DNA of 14,923 nt from JBBRHF01 sp038223055 (GCA_038223055.1 JBBRHF010000105.1:1-14923), one strand, 5' to 3'; shown: positions 5,796 to 13,449, numbered from the stretch's first letter. Program-made: numbers and translations. Notes: a model not told the origin generated them from the sequence alone.

Positions 5796-6063
5796 TTATC
5801 CCGCTCGCACCGCAACTCGGGCAAGGCGTGCGGGGTCATTCCTCGGGTGGGCCGGGCTCGGTGCGACGCGCAGCCTCAACATCATGCACCGTTTGTCCGG
5901 CCCGGTCGCTCGACCAGTGCTCTCGTCGGCGAGGTGGACCTCGACACGCGTGAAGTAGTCGCCGAAGCGAGCCAACCGGGCCTCGACGGTTGCCGCAATT
6001 TGGCCGGCCAGCTCCTCGCGGCCGGGCAACGCTGCCGTCAGTATTCACCTGGATCTGCATCAT
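5796..6063 (-). pseudogene. Frameshifted ribosome hibernation factor-like (HPF/RaiA family) gene
   Basis: The minus-strand ATG at 6063 gives MMQIQVNTDGSVA, then a one-base insertion (GCCCGG where GCCGG would keep frame, about 6020-6030) moves the frame. In the shifted frame the protein continues GREELAGQIAATVEARLARF, then FTRVEVHLADES and GPDKRCM, a good match to the N-terminal fold of HPF/RaiA-like proteins that dock in the ribosomal decoding region during dormancy. After KRCM (about 5885) the frame changes again (VEAARRTEPGPPE, then TPHALPEL), and the distal helix is not preserved. It converges with the PAP2 gene. The first indel alone could be a sequencing error, but the loss of the second half argues for true decay. 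Confidence 0.7.
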
Positions 6064-6343
6064 CCGATCCTCTACCCTCTAACGGCGCCCACGCGTGCCT
6101 CGTCGGCGTTCCATTCATTGCGCAGGACGCGGTCGTCGACCACTGCAATGCTCACAGTGGGTTGGCTGCTCGGGTGCCGAGTGTAGAGCGCCGCGTTGGA
6201 TGACGATGACGGCGACGGTATCGGTAACGACGTGGGGGGTCGATATGGCGTCGTCGTGGATGGCGTGCGTTCGTCATGCTGGCGGCTGGTCGTCATGGTG
6301 TCGCGAGCATGTGGGCATGGCTGTGCCAGCCGGGCGTCGGGTT
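6064..6343. other. Gap between the HPF remnant and the DUF6431 gene
   Basis: No recognised gene. On the minus strand a continuous frame runs on downstream of DUF6431 and ends VSIAVVDDRVLRNEWNADEARVG, which looks partly protein-like. It has no start with a ribosome site and no family I know. It may be the residue of the gene that followed DUF6431 in the original transposon. Confidence 0.35.
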
Positions 6344-6949
6344 TCAGTCGCTGCGCAGCGGCGCGAGGAGTCGGCCGCGGGCGACCATGGCGATGAGGTG
6401 CCAGGTCGGTGCGACCGGGCCGAGCCGGCGGCGGATGGCAGCGGCGGCCAGCCCGAGTGCGCTCAGGGCGTCCGCGAGCGCGCACCTGGCCGGCGGGATC
6501 GCCGCGAGCATCGGGTCGTAGGCGTGGGCGTTGGTGACGCCTTGGACGCGCAGCCACTCAGCTCGGGCGGTGGCTCGCCGGATCCAGCCGCGCACGGTGT
6601 CCGCGGGCAGGGCGAGGTCCGCGCCGATCTGCCGGTGGCTTTGGCCGGTGGCGCTGGCCAGCAACGCCGGTCCAACGACCTCGATTGCGTACGCGTGGCG
6701 CGGGGGCACGCTGGCCGGGACCAGGACGTGGGTGACCGCGCAGGTGCCGCAGCGAGCCCGCCGTGGCCGCAGCCGAGCAACGGCGCCGCCGGGCAGGCGC
6801 AGCGAGCGGGACCGGGCGAAGCCCCACCGCCGCAGCCGCCCGGCGCAGCCCGGGCAGGCCAGCTGGTCGGCGGCCAGCTCGCGCTGCGCCTGCGCCTCGT
6901 CCAGGACCACGATCACCGCGTGCGACTCCTTGCATTGCTCGATCGTCAC
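6344..6949 (-). CDS. DUF6431-type zinc-finger/HTH protein, transposon accessory
   Basis: A 201-residue protein from GTG (6949-6947) to the stop at 6344. Residues 32-70 form a zinc-ribbon-like unit with CPGC (Cys32, Cys35) and CGTC (Cys67, Cys70) around a basic stretch. Residues about 90-125 look like a helix-turn-helix (VVGPALLASATGQSHRQIGA then TVRGWIRRA). The C-terminal helices are Ala/Leu-rich. I recognise this layout as DUF6431, a protein common in actinomycetes beside DDE integrase genes and thought to act in DNA binding for transposition. Here no integrase follows, so it is probably an orphan of a lost transposon. The frame is intact. The start is uncertain because no ribosome site stands out. 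Confidence 0.65.
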   Translation of the reverse strand: MTIEQCKESHAVIVVLDEAQAQRELAADQLACPGCAGRLRRWGFARSRSLRLPGGAVARLRPRRARCGTCAVTHVLVPASVPPRHAYAIEVVGPALLASATGQSHRQIGADLALPADTVRGWIRRATARAEWLRVQGVTNAHAYDPMLAAIPPARCALADALSALGLAAAAIRRRLGPVAPTWHLIAMVARGRLLAPLRSD

Positions 6950-7552
6950 GGTTGGCTGGCCGCCGCGGAAGGCCGACTGGTGTTGCAGCCTGAGCTCTCC
7001 AGGCGCCCGAGAGCAAGGGGCTCGTCCCGGCAGCCGAGCGGGGACGGCGCCTGGTGAAACCTCTGGTCATCGCTCTGACTGAACGGCGTCAGCCGGCCTG
7101 ACGATCAACGATCCTCAGCGAGGATGACGCCAAAGGGCACCCCCGTCATCCTTCAGCCCGTCGCCCTACACGGAGTCTGCGCCAGCTATCGCGCGGCCGG
7201 CGGTCACCAGGCGACACCGTGGCCGGCTTCGGCCCACCGACTCAGCAGGTCGTGAGACTTCGGCGCAGCCGGCGTAGCGGGGACACCGCACCGGGTAGGG
7301 GGCCGGCGCGGCGACATTCACGGGATTCTGATGTGCGGGCTGTCGCGGTACTCGGCGTGGGCTGCCGGTCACCGGCCGATGAGCGATGATGGTGGCCGAC
7401 GCGAACGGGTCGACGGTCCTCCCGCCCTCAAAGGGAAGGCGTCGGTGCCCTGACCGGGGTCGAGCGTCACGATGAAGGGCGGGCGCCGGCCGCGAAGTAT
7501 GTGACCTGTGGAAGCAGATCAGCGGTGCGAAACGGACAGGGGAGTCGGTGTG
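6950..7552. other. 600-base region without a recognisable gene
   Basis: Neither strand shows a frame I can link to a family. The only structure I find is the hairpin-forming dyad at 7121-7152. Composition stays GC-rich. It may contain the right end of the DUF6431-bearing element and the promoter of the downstream SH3-like/YihY pair, but I could not place a convincing promoter. Confidence 0.4.
7121..7152. repeat. 9-bp dyad with 14-base loop
   Basis: AGGATGACG (7121-7129) and CGTCATCCT (7144-7152) are perfect reverse complements. No T-run follows on either strand, so a factor-independent terminator is only one option. A binding site or the terminal inverted repeat of a short element are others. 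Confidence 0.5.
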
Positions 7553-7789
7553 ATGGCAACATTCCCGCCTGACCGGCTACCCGAGCTTGACGCCGGCGAC
7601 CGCGTAATGTCTGTCCATCATCTAGGCGGCGTCGTTTGCCGCCCGTTGCGTCGCGGCACGGTCGGTGTCGTGGTCGAACGCGCCGGCGGCGGCCTCACCG
7701 TGGCGTTCGCGACCGGGCACACGCTGCGGGTGGATCCAGACGATGTCGCCTTGCCTGATCCACGCGATCTTCCGCCGCCCGAGCGATGA
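7553..7789 (+). CDS. Small SH3-like beta-barrel protein
   Basis: A 78-residue protein from ATG 7553, with a ribosome site (AGGGGAG at 7538-7544) eight bases before it; GTG at 7550 is an equally placed alternative. An in-frame GTG at 7508 would add 15 unremarkable residues. The centre reads as alternating short strands: GDRVMSVHHLGGV, RRGTVGVVVERAGGGLTVAF, then LRVDPDDVALPDP, a pattern of SH3-like or KOW-type barrels that often bind a partner protein or nucleic acid. No catalytic residues are visible. Its stop overlaps the ATG of the YihY gene (ATGA), so the two are translationally coupled and probably related in function. The family is not identified. Confidence 0.6.
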   Translation: MATFPPDRLPELDAGDRVMSVHHLGGVVCRPLRRGTVGVVVERAGGGLTVAFATGHTLRVDPDDVALPDPRDLPPPER

Positions 7790-8778
7790 CCACAGCGCGG
7801 CAGCTGATGCGCGCGGTGCTCCGACGCGCCGCGCACCCTCAGCCGATCCAGACCGCTGGGGCTGTTCTTCGCCGCGCCGACGAGCCCTCGGTTGAACGAC
7901 ACAGCGGTCCCGTCAGGGCGTCGCGGCCGCGCCGCATACTCACGAGCTCACGTCAGGTACTGCGAGCGGCCACCAGTCACGACGTCACTGGCCGCGCGGC
8001 CGAGGCGGCATTTTTCGCGGCGCTGGCGCTGCTGCCTGCCCTGCTCACTATGGTCGCGGTGCTGCGCGCTGAGCGACCCGCCTTCGGTGGCGACGCGGCA
8101 CCGCGAGTGTCGGCGGATCTGGCTCGGTTGCTGCGGGTCGTGCTCACCGCCCGTGGAGGGGTTGCCGCGGATTCTGCCGACGCGCTTCTGCGGACTCCGA
8201 GTCGTGGCCTGCTGGGCGTGGGGACCCTGGTCGCCGTGCTCGTCCTGGCCCGCGGCATGCGATCGATTCAGCGTGGTCTGACCGCCATTTCCGGCGTCCC
8301 GGCACGCAACGCCCGGCGGGAGTGGGCTCGCGCCGTCCTGCTGGCCGTGGCGGTGCTGGCTTTGGGCAGCGTGTTGTTGGCCGCGTTCACACTTGGTCCG
8401 CTGCTGGGCCACAGCCGACAAGTCGGCGGTGAGGCGGCCGGCACCGTGCTTCACACCGTCTGGGCTTGGGCACGCTGGCCGATCAGCGCTCTGATCATCC
8501 TTCTGTTCGCGACACTGTTGCTGGCCCAGGAGAGCCGGCCCCAGCCGCGGCGTTGGCGGGTCAACGCTCCCGGCGCCGCCGTGAGTCTGCTCGGGTGGAG
8601 CGCCGCCACCGGTCTGCTCCCCGTCTATGTTGCGATCGCCGCCCACGCCAGCCCCACCCTGGGATCCCTCGGCGGCGGCCTGATCGTGCTGGTCTGGCTG
8701 TATTTGATGACCCTGAGCCTGTTCATCGGCGCCGAACTGAACGCCACTCTCCAGCCCCCGGCCGGCGCTGAGCGCTGA
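7786..8778 (+). CDS. YihY/BrkB-family membrane protein
   Basis: A 330-residue inner-membrane protein. A basic cytoplasmic N-terminus of about 65 residues, ending in the amphipathic TGRAAEAAFFAALALLPALL entry helix, is typical of the family. Membrane segments follow at about 75-95, 141-157, 183-205, 231-248, 262-286 and 296-318. The closing motif SLGGGLIVLVWLYL then FIGAELNA (294-320) is the conserved end of YihY/BrkB proteins. The family was once called ribonuclease BN by mistake. Suggested roles are transport or envelope integrity, and none is proven for this branch. The start at 7786 overlaps the preceding stop. A strong hairpin lies seven bases after the stop. Confidence 0.85.
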   Translation: MTTARQLMRAVLRRAAHPQPIQTAGAVLRRADEPSVERHSGPVRASRPRRILTSSRQVLRAATSHDVTGRAAEAAFFAALALLPALLTMVAVLRAERPAFGGDAAPRVSADLARLLRVVLTARGGVAADSADALLRTPSRGLLGVGTLVAVLVLARGMRSIQRGLTAISGVPARNARREWARAVLLAVAVLALGSVLLAAFTLGPLLGHSRQVGGEAAGTVLHTVWAWARWPISALIILLFATLLLAQESRPQPRRWRVNAPGAAVSLLGWSAATGLLPVYVAIAAHASPTLGSLGGGLIVLVWLYLMTLSLFIGAELNATLQPPAGAER

Positions 8779-8784
8779 CTCCGC

Positions 8785-8810
8785 GGCCCTTGATCCTGAC
8801 ACCAAGGGCC
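8785..8810 (+). terminator. Hairpin after the YihY gene
   Basis: GGCCCTTG (8785-8792) pairs perfectly with CAAGGGCC (8803-8810) around a 10-base loop, seven bases after the stop codon. It lacks a T-tract, as is common for actinobacterial terminators. Its place argues for transcription termination of the SH3-like/YihY unit. Confidence 0.6.
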
Positions 8811-8861
8811 GACTGGCTCGATCGTCCTCCGCTCCACGACGTGCACCCCAACCCAGGTGAG

Positions 8862-9188
8862 TCATCGCGATCCAGACGGACCGTCCCGAGAGTGCTCGAC
8901 AATGATCGACACGCCGGCGACCAGAGGCTCCGATCGTCTCGCGCTGCCGCCCACGGGTAACCGCCGACCTCTCGGCAATTTCGATAGGCGAGCGTGGCGG
9001 CGTTCGGCTTCGATCTTAACGGCGTCGAAGGTCGCGGCCACGACACGCTCCCACGGACGCGCCACCCGGTTGCCCCACCAGGTGCCTACCGTCCACAGGT
9101 CGGTGCCGAGTTCGCCGGTCTACTCGAGCACGGTGCGGCCGTGTTCGGTGCTGAGCTCGAATGTCTCGACGGCAGGCGGTCCCGGATT
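8862..9188 (-). pseudogene. Decayed SRPBCC-family (START-like) gene, C-terminal part
   Basis: On the minus strand, one frame reads TFELSTEHGRTVLE, an amber stop (9122-9120), then TGELGTDLWTVGTWWGNRVA and WERVVAATFDAVKIEAERRH. This is the C-terminal strand and long helix of SRPBCC/polyketide-cyclase-like proteins, where the family has a Tyr or Trp at the stop position (…Y-T-G). The N-terminal half is missing because the IS3 remnant starts at about 9190. What survives after the stop is at most a 67-residue frame. Similar proteins bind small hydrophobic ligands; no ligand can be inferred. The truncation and the stop codon together make it a clear pseudogene. Confidence 0.6.
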
Positions 9189-9189
9189 T

Positions 9190-9718
9190 TGTCAAGGTGG
9201 TTGAGGCCAGTGGGAGTTAGGCGGCTGGTTCGATTGCCTGTGGAGGGTTGATCCAGGCGGCGTCTGGGAGGTGCCGAATCTTGGGTGGGTTCGTGCTGGT
9301 GAAGCGTTCGGGGTTGTCAGCTCGTGCCAGAGCCAGCGTGGCGGCGCGGTCGCTGGCCTTGTCCGCGGCCAGCCCGTAGTGGAGATCGGCGGCCTGTGTA
9401 GTCCGATGCCGGTGTGGTGGTGCTCGTGGATGTGCCACTGGACGAAGTCGCTCATGAACTCGCGCGCATCAGCCAGTGAGCCGAAGCGTTCGGGAAGATC
9501 GGTGAGTACTTCAAGGTCTTGAACCAGGCCTCGGAGTACTGTTGTCATTCGACACGTGGGGCCGGGAGTGCGACCTGGTCACCTCGAGGTCGGAGAGCAG
9601 TGCCGCCACGTCTTGGAGGTCATTGAGGTGGCGCGGTCGGCGTGCACGATCTGCGGGATGCCGTGGATGCCGAAGGCTTCTTTCATCATCTCCACCGCCA
9701 GCGGCCCGGACTCATGGG
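9190..9718 (-). pseudogene. C-terminal half of an IS3-family OrfB transposase (rve integrase)
   Basis: The minus strand shows ordered pieces of the integrase core in shifting frames: GPLAVEMMKEAFGIHGIPQI and VHADR (second catalytic Asp), then TSMTSKT, a one-base loss, ALLSDLEVTRSHSRP with SNDN, a second shift, then YSEAWFKTLKYSP (catalytic Glu), and in another frame LPERFGSLADAREFMSDFVQW. A final shift gives the tail HYGLAADKASDRAATLALAR and NPPQAIEPAA with its stop at about 9217. The N-terminal half, including the first catalytic Asp, is missing; a Tn3 fragment abuts at about 9718. TGTCAAGG at 9190 may be the element's terminus. With at least three frameshifts it cannot make active protein. 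Confidence 0.75.
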
Positions 9719-9987
9719 GGCCCCTTGGTGCCGGGGTAGCCGTCGGCGCGGAGGGCGTCGAGCGCGTCGCCGAAATAGATCGTGGTCCACAGCACGGCGG
9801 CGTTGGTGACGAGGGTCAGGCATAGCCCTTTGTCGACCTGGTCGTCGAGGTGGCGACGCCGGACGTGGCCTTGGTGGGCGAAGAAGATGTCGCGGCGCAG
9901 TGCGTGCAGGCTTTCGCCCTTGTTCAACTGTCGGCGGACCCGACGCCGGAGTTCCTCTTCGGCGAGGTAGCGGCACAGGTAACACAC
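9712..9987 (-). pseudogene. C-terminal fragment of a Tn3-family transposase
   Basis: A 91-codon open frame on the minus strand, with RYLAEEELRRRVRRQLNKGE, then SLHALRRDIFFAHQGHVRRR, then LCLTLVTNAAVLWTTIYFGD and ALDALRADGYP. This is the highly recognisable end of the TnpA catalytic domain of Tn3 elements (family length near 1000 residues), including the glutamate after LNKG that belongs to the DDE triad. Nothing upstream continues the protein, and the frame ends in foreign sequence (GTKGPP) at the junction with the IS3 remnant. The fragment itself carries no frameshift, so this deletion is younger than the decay of the IS3 piece, or selection has not acted long. Confidence 0.8.
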
Positions 9988-10288
9988 CTGGGTATCGCCG
10001 GATACGCAGGCGACCCGGCTGGCGTGTGTTGGCGGGTCCGACGAGGCATCACGGTCGCGTTGTGGGCCGGCGAGCTCGAGCCGGACTCAGACGTCACGGT
10101 GGTGCTTGCCGACGCTCACCCGAGCTTCTCGGTCTGCGGCTGCCGTACGCGATCTCCGGCGAGGTCGCCCGCTGGCAGGACCGCGCACCGCAGCGCGTTT
10201 GATCTTGAGGCAACCGGCATTCTCGGCCACCGGGCGGGCACACCTTGAAGTCTGACGTTACGGTAGGTTCGTCTGGATGGAGGTTCGG
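9988..10288. other. 300-base gap, possible small coding remnant on the plus strand
   Basis: No family recognised. On the plus strand, ITVALWAGELEPDSDVTVVL followed by ADAHPSFSVC, and after one frame change LRLPYAISGEVARWQDRAPQ with a stop at 10200-10202, look protein-like. They could be the decayed end of a gene. TAGGTT at 10264-10269 fits a TANNNT -10 box for the acyltransferase gene, but no well-spaced -35 is evident. Confidence 0.3.
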
Positions 10289-11389
10289 ATGGTGGCACAG
10301 CGAAACTGGGGCGGGACACTTGCGGGGGGCTTCGACCCGCGGCACAACAACATGACGCTGCTGCGGCTTTGCTTGGCGCTGATGGTGGCGGTGGCGCATG
10401 GGCAGGTGAACGGGTTCGGCTGGCAGGTTCACGTCGGCGGGACCGAGCTAGCGCAGGTGGCGGTGGACGGCTTCTTCGTCATCAGCGGGCTGCTGGTGGC
10501 CCGCAGTTACCTGTCGCTGGACTCACTGGCGCGATTCATCTGGCATAGGGCGTTGCGCATCATGCCCGGCTTCTGGGTGTGCCTGCTCGTCACGGCCTTG
10601 GTCGTGGCCCCAGCCGCTGGCCTGATCGCGCACGGGGCCCCGCAGCGGGCATTCACCGATGACCCGTCGGCGTTCGGCTATGTGTTTCGCAATTCGGGCC
10701 TGCTCATGCAGCAGTACGACATCGCCAACCTGCTTGAGGGCATCCCGAGCGCTGGAGTGTTTGACGGGGCGCTGTGGACGCTGTTCTACGAGGCTGCCTG
10801 TTACGGCGTGCTCGCCTTGGTGGGCGTCGCCGGCTTTCTGCGGCACCGCAGATGGCTCGTGGCTGCGGGTCTTCTCGTCCTTTGGGCAGCACTGGCCGTC
10901 ACTGCTGCTGATGTGGTGACCTTGCCCGGGACCACGGCGCCGTTGATGCTGCGGTTCGCGTTCCTCTTCTCTCTGGGGGCCACGGCGTGGCTGTACCGAG
11001 AACGGGTGCGGCTGTCGTTGCTGCTGCTGGTGCTGGCCTTCGCACTGTTGGCGGGGGCGTTGCTCGGCTTCGAGGACTACCGGCCCCTGGGGGCGGTCGC
11101 GCTGGCGTACATTCTGCTGGTCGCCTCGGTCGTCCGCCTGCCGTGGTCGCCACGCACAGATCTCTCATACGGTCTGTACGTTTACCACTGGCCCGTGCAA
11201 CAACTACTGGTGGTGGGAGGTGCTGCCGTGATCGGCGTGGTGCCGTTCGTCGCGCTCAGCGTTGTTTGTGCCGCGGGTTGCGCATGGGTGTCCTGGCACC
11301 TTGTTGAGGCGCCTGCGCTGCGCCACAAGAACGCCCGTTGGGTCAACGGTCTGGGCCGTCGTCGTGGCCCGTGGGCGCGGCAGGCGTGA
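10289..11389 (+). CDS. Acyltransferase-3 family membrane protein (OafA/YrhL type)
   Basis: A 366-residue protein with about ten hydrophobic segments. The family transfers acyl groups, usually acetyl, to surface polysaccharides or small molecules from the cytoplasmic face. Visible signatures are the first segment with the catalytic-type histidine His37 (LALMVAVAHGQV), then VAVDGFFVISGLLVARSY, the basic loop FIWHRALRIMPGFW, and LWTLFYEAACYGVLAL. Near the end come LSYGLYVYHWPVQQL and the tail WHLVEAPALRHK, both typical. The ATG at 10289 has GGAGG at 10279-10283 with five-base spacing. An in-frame ATG at 10277 (MEVR added) lies seven bases after a possible -10 box and could be used from a leaderless transcript. 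It stands alone, so the acceptor is unknown. The gene appears intact. Confidence 0.85.
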   Translation: MVAQRNWGGTLAGGFDPRHNNMTLLRLCLALMVAVAHGQVNGFGWQVHVGGTELAQVAVDGFFVISGLLVARSYLSLDSLARFIWHRALRIMPGFWVCLLVTALVVAPAAGLIAHGAPQRAFTDDPSAFGYVFRNSGLLMQQYDIANLLEGIPSAGVFDGALWTLFYEAACYGVLALVGVAGFLRHRRWLVAAGLLVLWAALAVTAADVVTLPGTTAPLMLRFAFLFSLGATAWLYRERVRLSLLLLVLAFALLAGALLGFEDYRPLGAVALAYILLVASVVRLPWSPRTDLSYGLYVYHWPVQQLLVVGGAAVIGVVPFVALSVVCAAGCAWVSWHLVEAPALRHKNARWVNGLGRRRGPWARQA

Positions 11390-11473
11390 TGCCGTTGATG
11401 CCGTCGACGTGTCTAGGCTTGCGTCCATCTCTCGGTGACGATGGGAGCCGAGAGTCCTTCTGGAGGTGCCCGC

Positions 11474-11896
11474 GTGAGCGACGCCCAGTTATCTATCGGT
11501 GAGGTCTCGACGCGCATCGGGCTGAGCCTTCGCACGATCCGCTATTACGAAGCGGTCAGGCTCGTTCCCCCCTCTGCCCGGACCAAGGGCGGCCATCGCC
11601 TGTACAGCGACGGTGACGTGGACCGGCTTCGGCTGATCATGAAAATGAAGCCGCTGGACTTCTCCCTCGCAGAGATGAGTTCGGTTCTCACCGCCTTGGA
11701 CGCGCTACGAGACGAGGCAAATCCGTCAGACGTCAGGGCGAAGGCACGGGAGCGGCTTGAGGCATATGGCGCTCTGGTCCAAGAGCGTCTCCGCTGGTTG
11801 CAGGAACGGCTTGTCATCGCTCACGAGTTCCAACGCCAGATCCAAAATGAGCTGCTTCAGGCCGACACCGGGACCGGGCTGTCGCCGGGCAGGTAG
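11474..11896 (+). CDS. MerR-family transcriptional regulator
   Basis: A 140-residue protein starting at GTG 11474, preceded at seven bases by GGAGG (11462-11466). An upstream in-frame start at 11435 would add 13 residues outside the fold. Residues 7-75 are the winged helix-turn-helix of MerR proteins: LSIGEVSTRIGLSLRTIRYY, EAVRLVPPSARTKGGHRLYS, DVDRLRLI. Residues about 85-130 form the long antiparallel coiled-coil dimer helix. There is no cysteine, so it is not a metal or thiol sensor of the MerR/CueR/SoxR kind. The short C-terminus leaves little room for a ligand domain. Its target is not evident: it lies 84 bases after the acyltransferase gene on the same strand, and there is no divergent gene. 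Confidence 0.85.
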   Translation: MSDAQLSIGEVSTRIGLSLRTIRYYEAVRLVPPSARTKGGHRLYSDGDVDRLRLIMKMKPLDFSLAEMSSVLTALDALRDEANPSDVRAKARERLEAYGALVQERLRWLQERLVIAHEFQRQIQNELLQADTGTGLSPGR

Positions 11897-12118
11897 GCCT
11901 CTTGGACCGTGCCGCAGGTCCTCCACCGTCGCTTTCCGGCTGTTGTGACTCATCCGTGGGCGCTTTCAGGGATTCCTCCGGTGGTCGTGGATCGGCGCCC
12001 GTAGCTCGACCGGCTGACTGGCCGACTGGCCGACGGCGCTGCGGGCCGAGGGCACGAAGTGCCGGACCCGGCGGCTCACGCCGACGTCTTCGTGTGTCCG
12101 GACGAGCCTCACCTAATG
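11897..12118. other. Gap between the MerR gene and the IS left end
   Basis: No gene, terminator or convincing promoter seen. The only repeat is a short tandem GACTGGCC-type pair at about 12017-12032. The long open frame that runs through here into the transposase is not coding before about 12245. Confidence 0.4.
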
Positions 12119-12164
12119 TGCTCGCGAAGTGGGGTGCGTGCCTCACGGGAGAAATGCTCGCGAA
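12119..12164 (+). repeat. Left terminal inverted repeat of the IS, two boxes 36 bases apart
   Basis: Outer box TGCTCGCGAA at 12119-12128 and an identical inner box at 12155-12164. The outer part is matched by the right end. Confidence 0.75.
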
Positions 12165-12218
12165 CCTGGGTCCAGATCCGGGCACTGGTGGACTCCGGGG
12201 ATGGGTTCCAGGTTGTCG

Positions 12219-13410
12219 ATGTCAGCGCGCAAGGAGATCACCCAAGAAGTACGCCCGGGAGTACGCCGCGGCGGGGAAGAAGGACAAGGGCCGGATGCTC
12301 GATGAGCTGATGGGGCCCACGGGCTGGTCGCGGGCCAACGCCCGGCGGGCGGTCGCGGCGGCTGGGCGCCGGCGCGGCCCGGCCCGGGCGGTGGTGCGCA
12401 AGCCGCGGGCACCCACCTACGGGTACGACACGCTCAAGGTGCTGATCGAGGTGTGGACGTTGATCGGGGAGCCGTGCGGGAAGTACCTGGCCCCGATCAT
12501 GGCCGCCACGGTGGCCAAGCTGGAGGCGTTCGGGGAGTTGGGTGCGGTCCAGGACCGGCTCACCGCCCCGGTGCGTGCCCAGCTGGTGGCGATGAGCCCG
12601 GCGACGATCGACCGGATGCTCAAGCCCACCAAGGCCGCCCGGTACCCGGCGGCGAAGTCCGCGACCCGGCCCGGGGCCACGTTGCGGTCCTCGATCGGGG
12701 TGCGCCAGGCGATGGACGCGATGGAGCAGGCGCCGGGGTTCTTCGAGATCGACCTGGTCGCGCACTGCGGGCACACCCTCAAGGGTGAGCACGCCTGGAC
12801 GCTGACCGCGACCGATGTGTACCTGGGGTGGACCGAGAACGTCGCGATCCGCAACCGGGCGCACTCGCGGGTGGTCGCCGCGATCGCCGAGGTCACCGCC
12901 CGGCTGCCGTACCCGATGGTCGGCCTGGACTGTGACAACGGCGCGGAGTTCATCAACCACGCCCTGGTCCCCTGGTGCGCCGAGCGGGCCATCTTCATGA
13001 CCGGGCGCGGGCGCACACCTCCAACGACAACGCGCACGTGGAGCAGAAGAACGGGGACATCGTGCGCCGCTCGGCGTTCCGCTACCGCTACGACACGCCC
13101 GCCGAGCTCGCCCTACTCAACGAGCTGTGGGGGTACGTGAACGCGCGCAAGAACCTGTTCCTGCCGACCAAGAAGGCCAACGGGTGGCGCACCACCACGG
13201 CCGGGCGCAACACCCGCACCTACGACCAGCCCACCACGCCCTACCAGCGCCTGCTCGAGGCCGACGTCCTCGACGAGCCCGCCCGAACGCGGCTACAGGC
13301 CCTCGAGGCCGCCACCAACCCCGCGGACCCGCAACATCAACCGGATCCAGCAAGCCCTGATCGCCTCCGCGAAGGACAAAACTCTCGCCCTGAGGAACCA
13401 AGTTTCGTGA
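12219..13410 (+). pseudogene. IS transposase with rve-type DDE domain, three frameshifts
   Basis: The probable start is ATG 12219 (MSARKEITQ), with a one-base insertion at about 12245. The main frame then runs KYAREYAAAGKKDKGRMLDE, GWSRANARRAVAAAG (helix-turn-helix) and TYGYDTLKVLIEVWTLIGEP. The catalytic core follows: FFEIDLVAHCGHTLKGEH (first Asp), VGLDCDNGAEFINH (second Asp). A one-base loss near 13005-13015 moves the frame to AHTSNDNAHVEQKNGD (Glu), FRYRYDTPAELALLNELWGY and TYDQPTTPYQRLLEADVL. A third shift near 13320 leads to INRIQQALIASAKDKTLALR and the native stop at 13408-13410. Family: actinobacterial integrase-core transposases of the ISNCY/IS1202-like type, usual length about 400-440 residues, which the repaired reading matches. 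Because the catalytic residues persist, the decay is recent. Confidence 0.75.
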
Positions 13411-13449
13411 GCAAAATAGCTGAGGCACGCGCACCCCGTTTCGCGAGCA
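13403..13449 (-). repeat. Right terminal inverted repeat of the IS, two boxes 36 bases apart
   Basis: Outer box TTTCGCGAGCA at 13439-13449 and inner box TTTCGTGAGCA at 13403-13413 (one mismatch), the mirror image of the left end. The transposase's native stop codon (13408-13410) lies within the inner box. Confidence 0.75.

Larger units (their letters stand above)
12119..13449 (+). mobile_element. Complete but inactive insertion sequence with two-box inverted ends (rve-type, possibly IS1202-like)
   Basis: The ends are inverted repeats: left TGCTCGCGAA-GT-GGGGTGC-GTGCCTCA (12119-12145), right the reverse complement over 13421-13449 with two mismatches and one indel. Each end carries a second copy of the outer box 36 bases inward: TGCTCGCGAA at 12155-12164 on the left, and TTTCGTGAGCA at 13403-13413 inside TTTCGCGAGCA at 13439-13449 on the right. 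These are likely paired transposase-binding sites. I see no obvious target duplication in the flanks. It encloses one transposase gene with three frameshifts. Confidence 0.75.

Noticed and set aside
4736..5839. 367-codon minus-strand frame
   Set aside because: Antisense to PAP2, rich in Thr/Ala/Arg without any motif; only its first residues overlap the HPF remnant.
7948..8865. 305-codon minus-strand frame
   Set aside because: Antisense shadow of the YihY gene, composed of Gln/Gly/His-rich low-complexity sequence.
11902..12244. N-terminal part of the 412-codon frame containing the IS transposase
   Set aside because: It crosses the IS left end and has no transposase similarity; the real N-terminus (MSARKEITQ) is in another frame at 12219.
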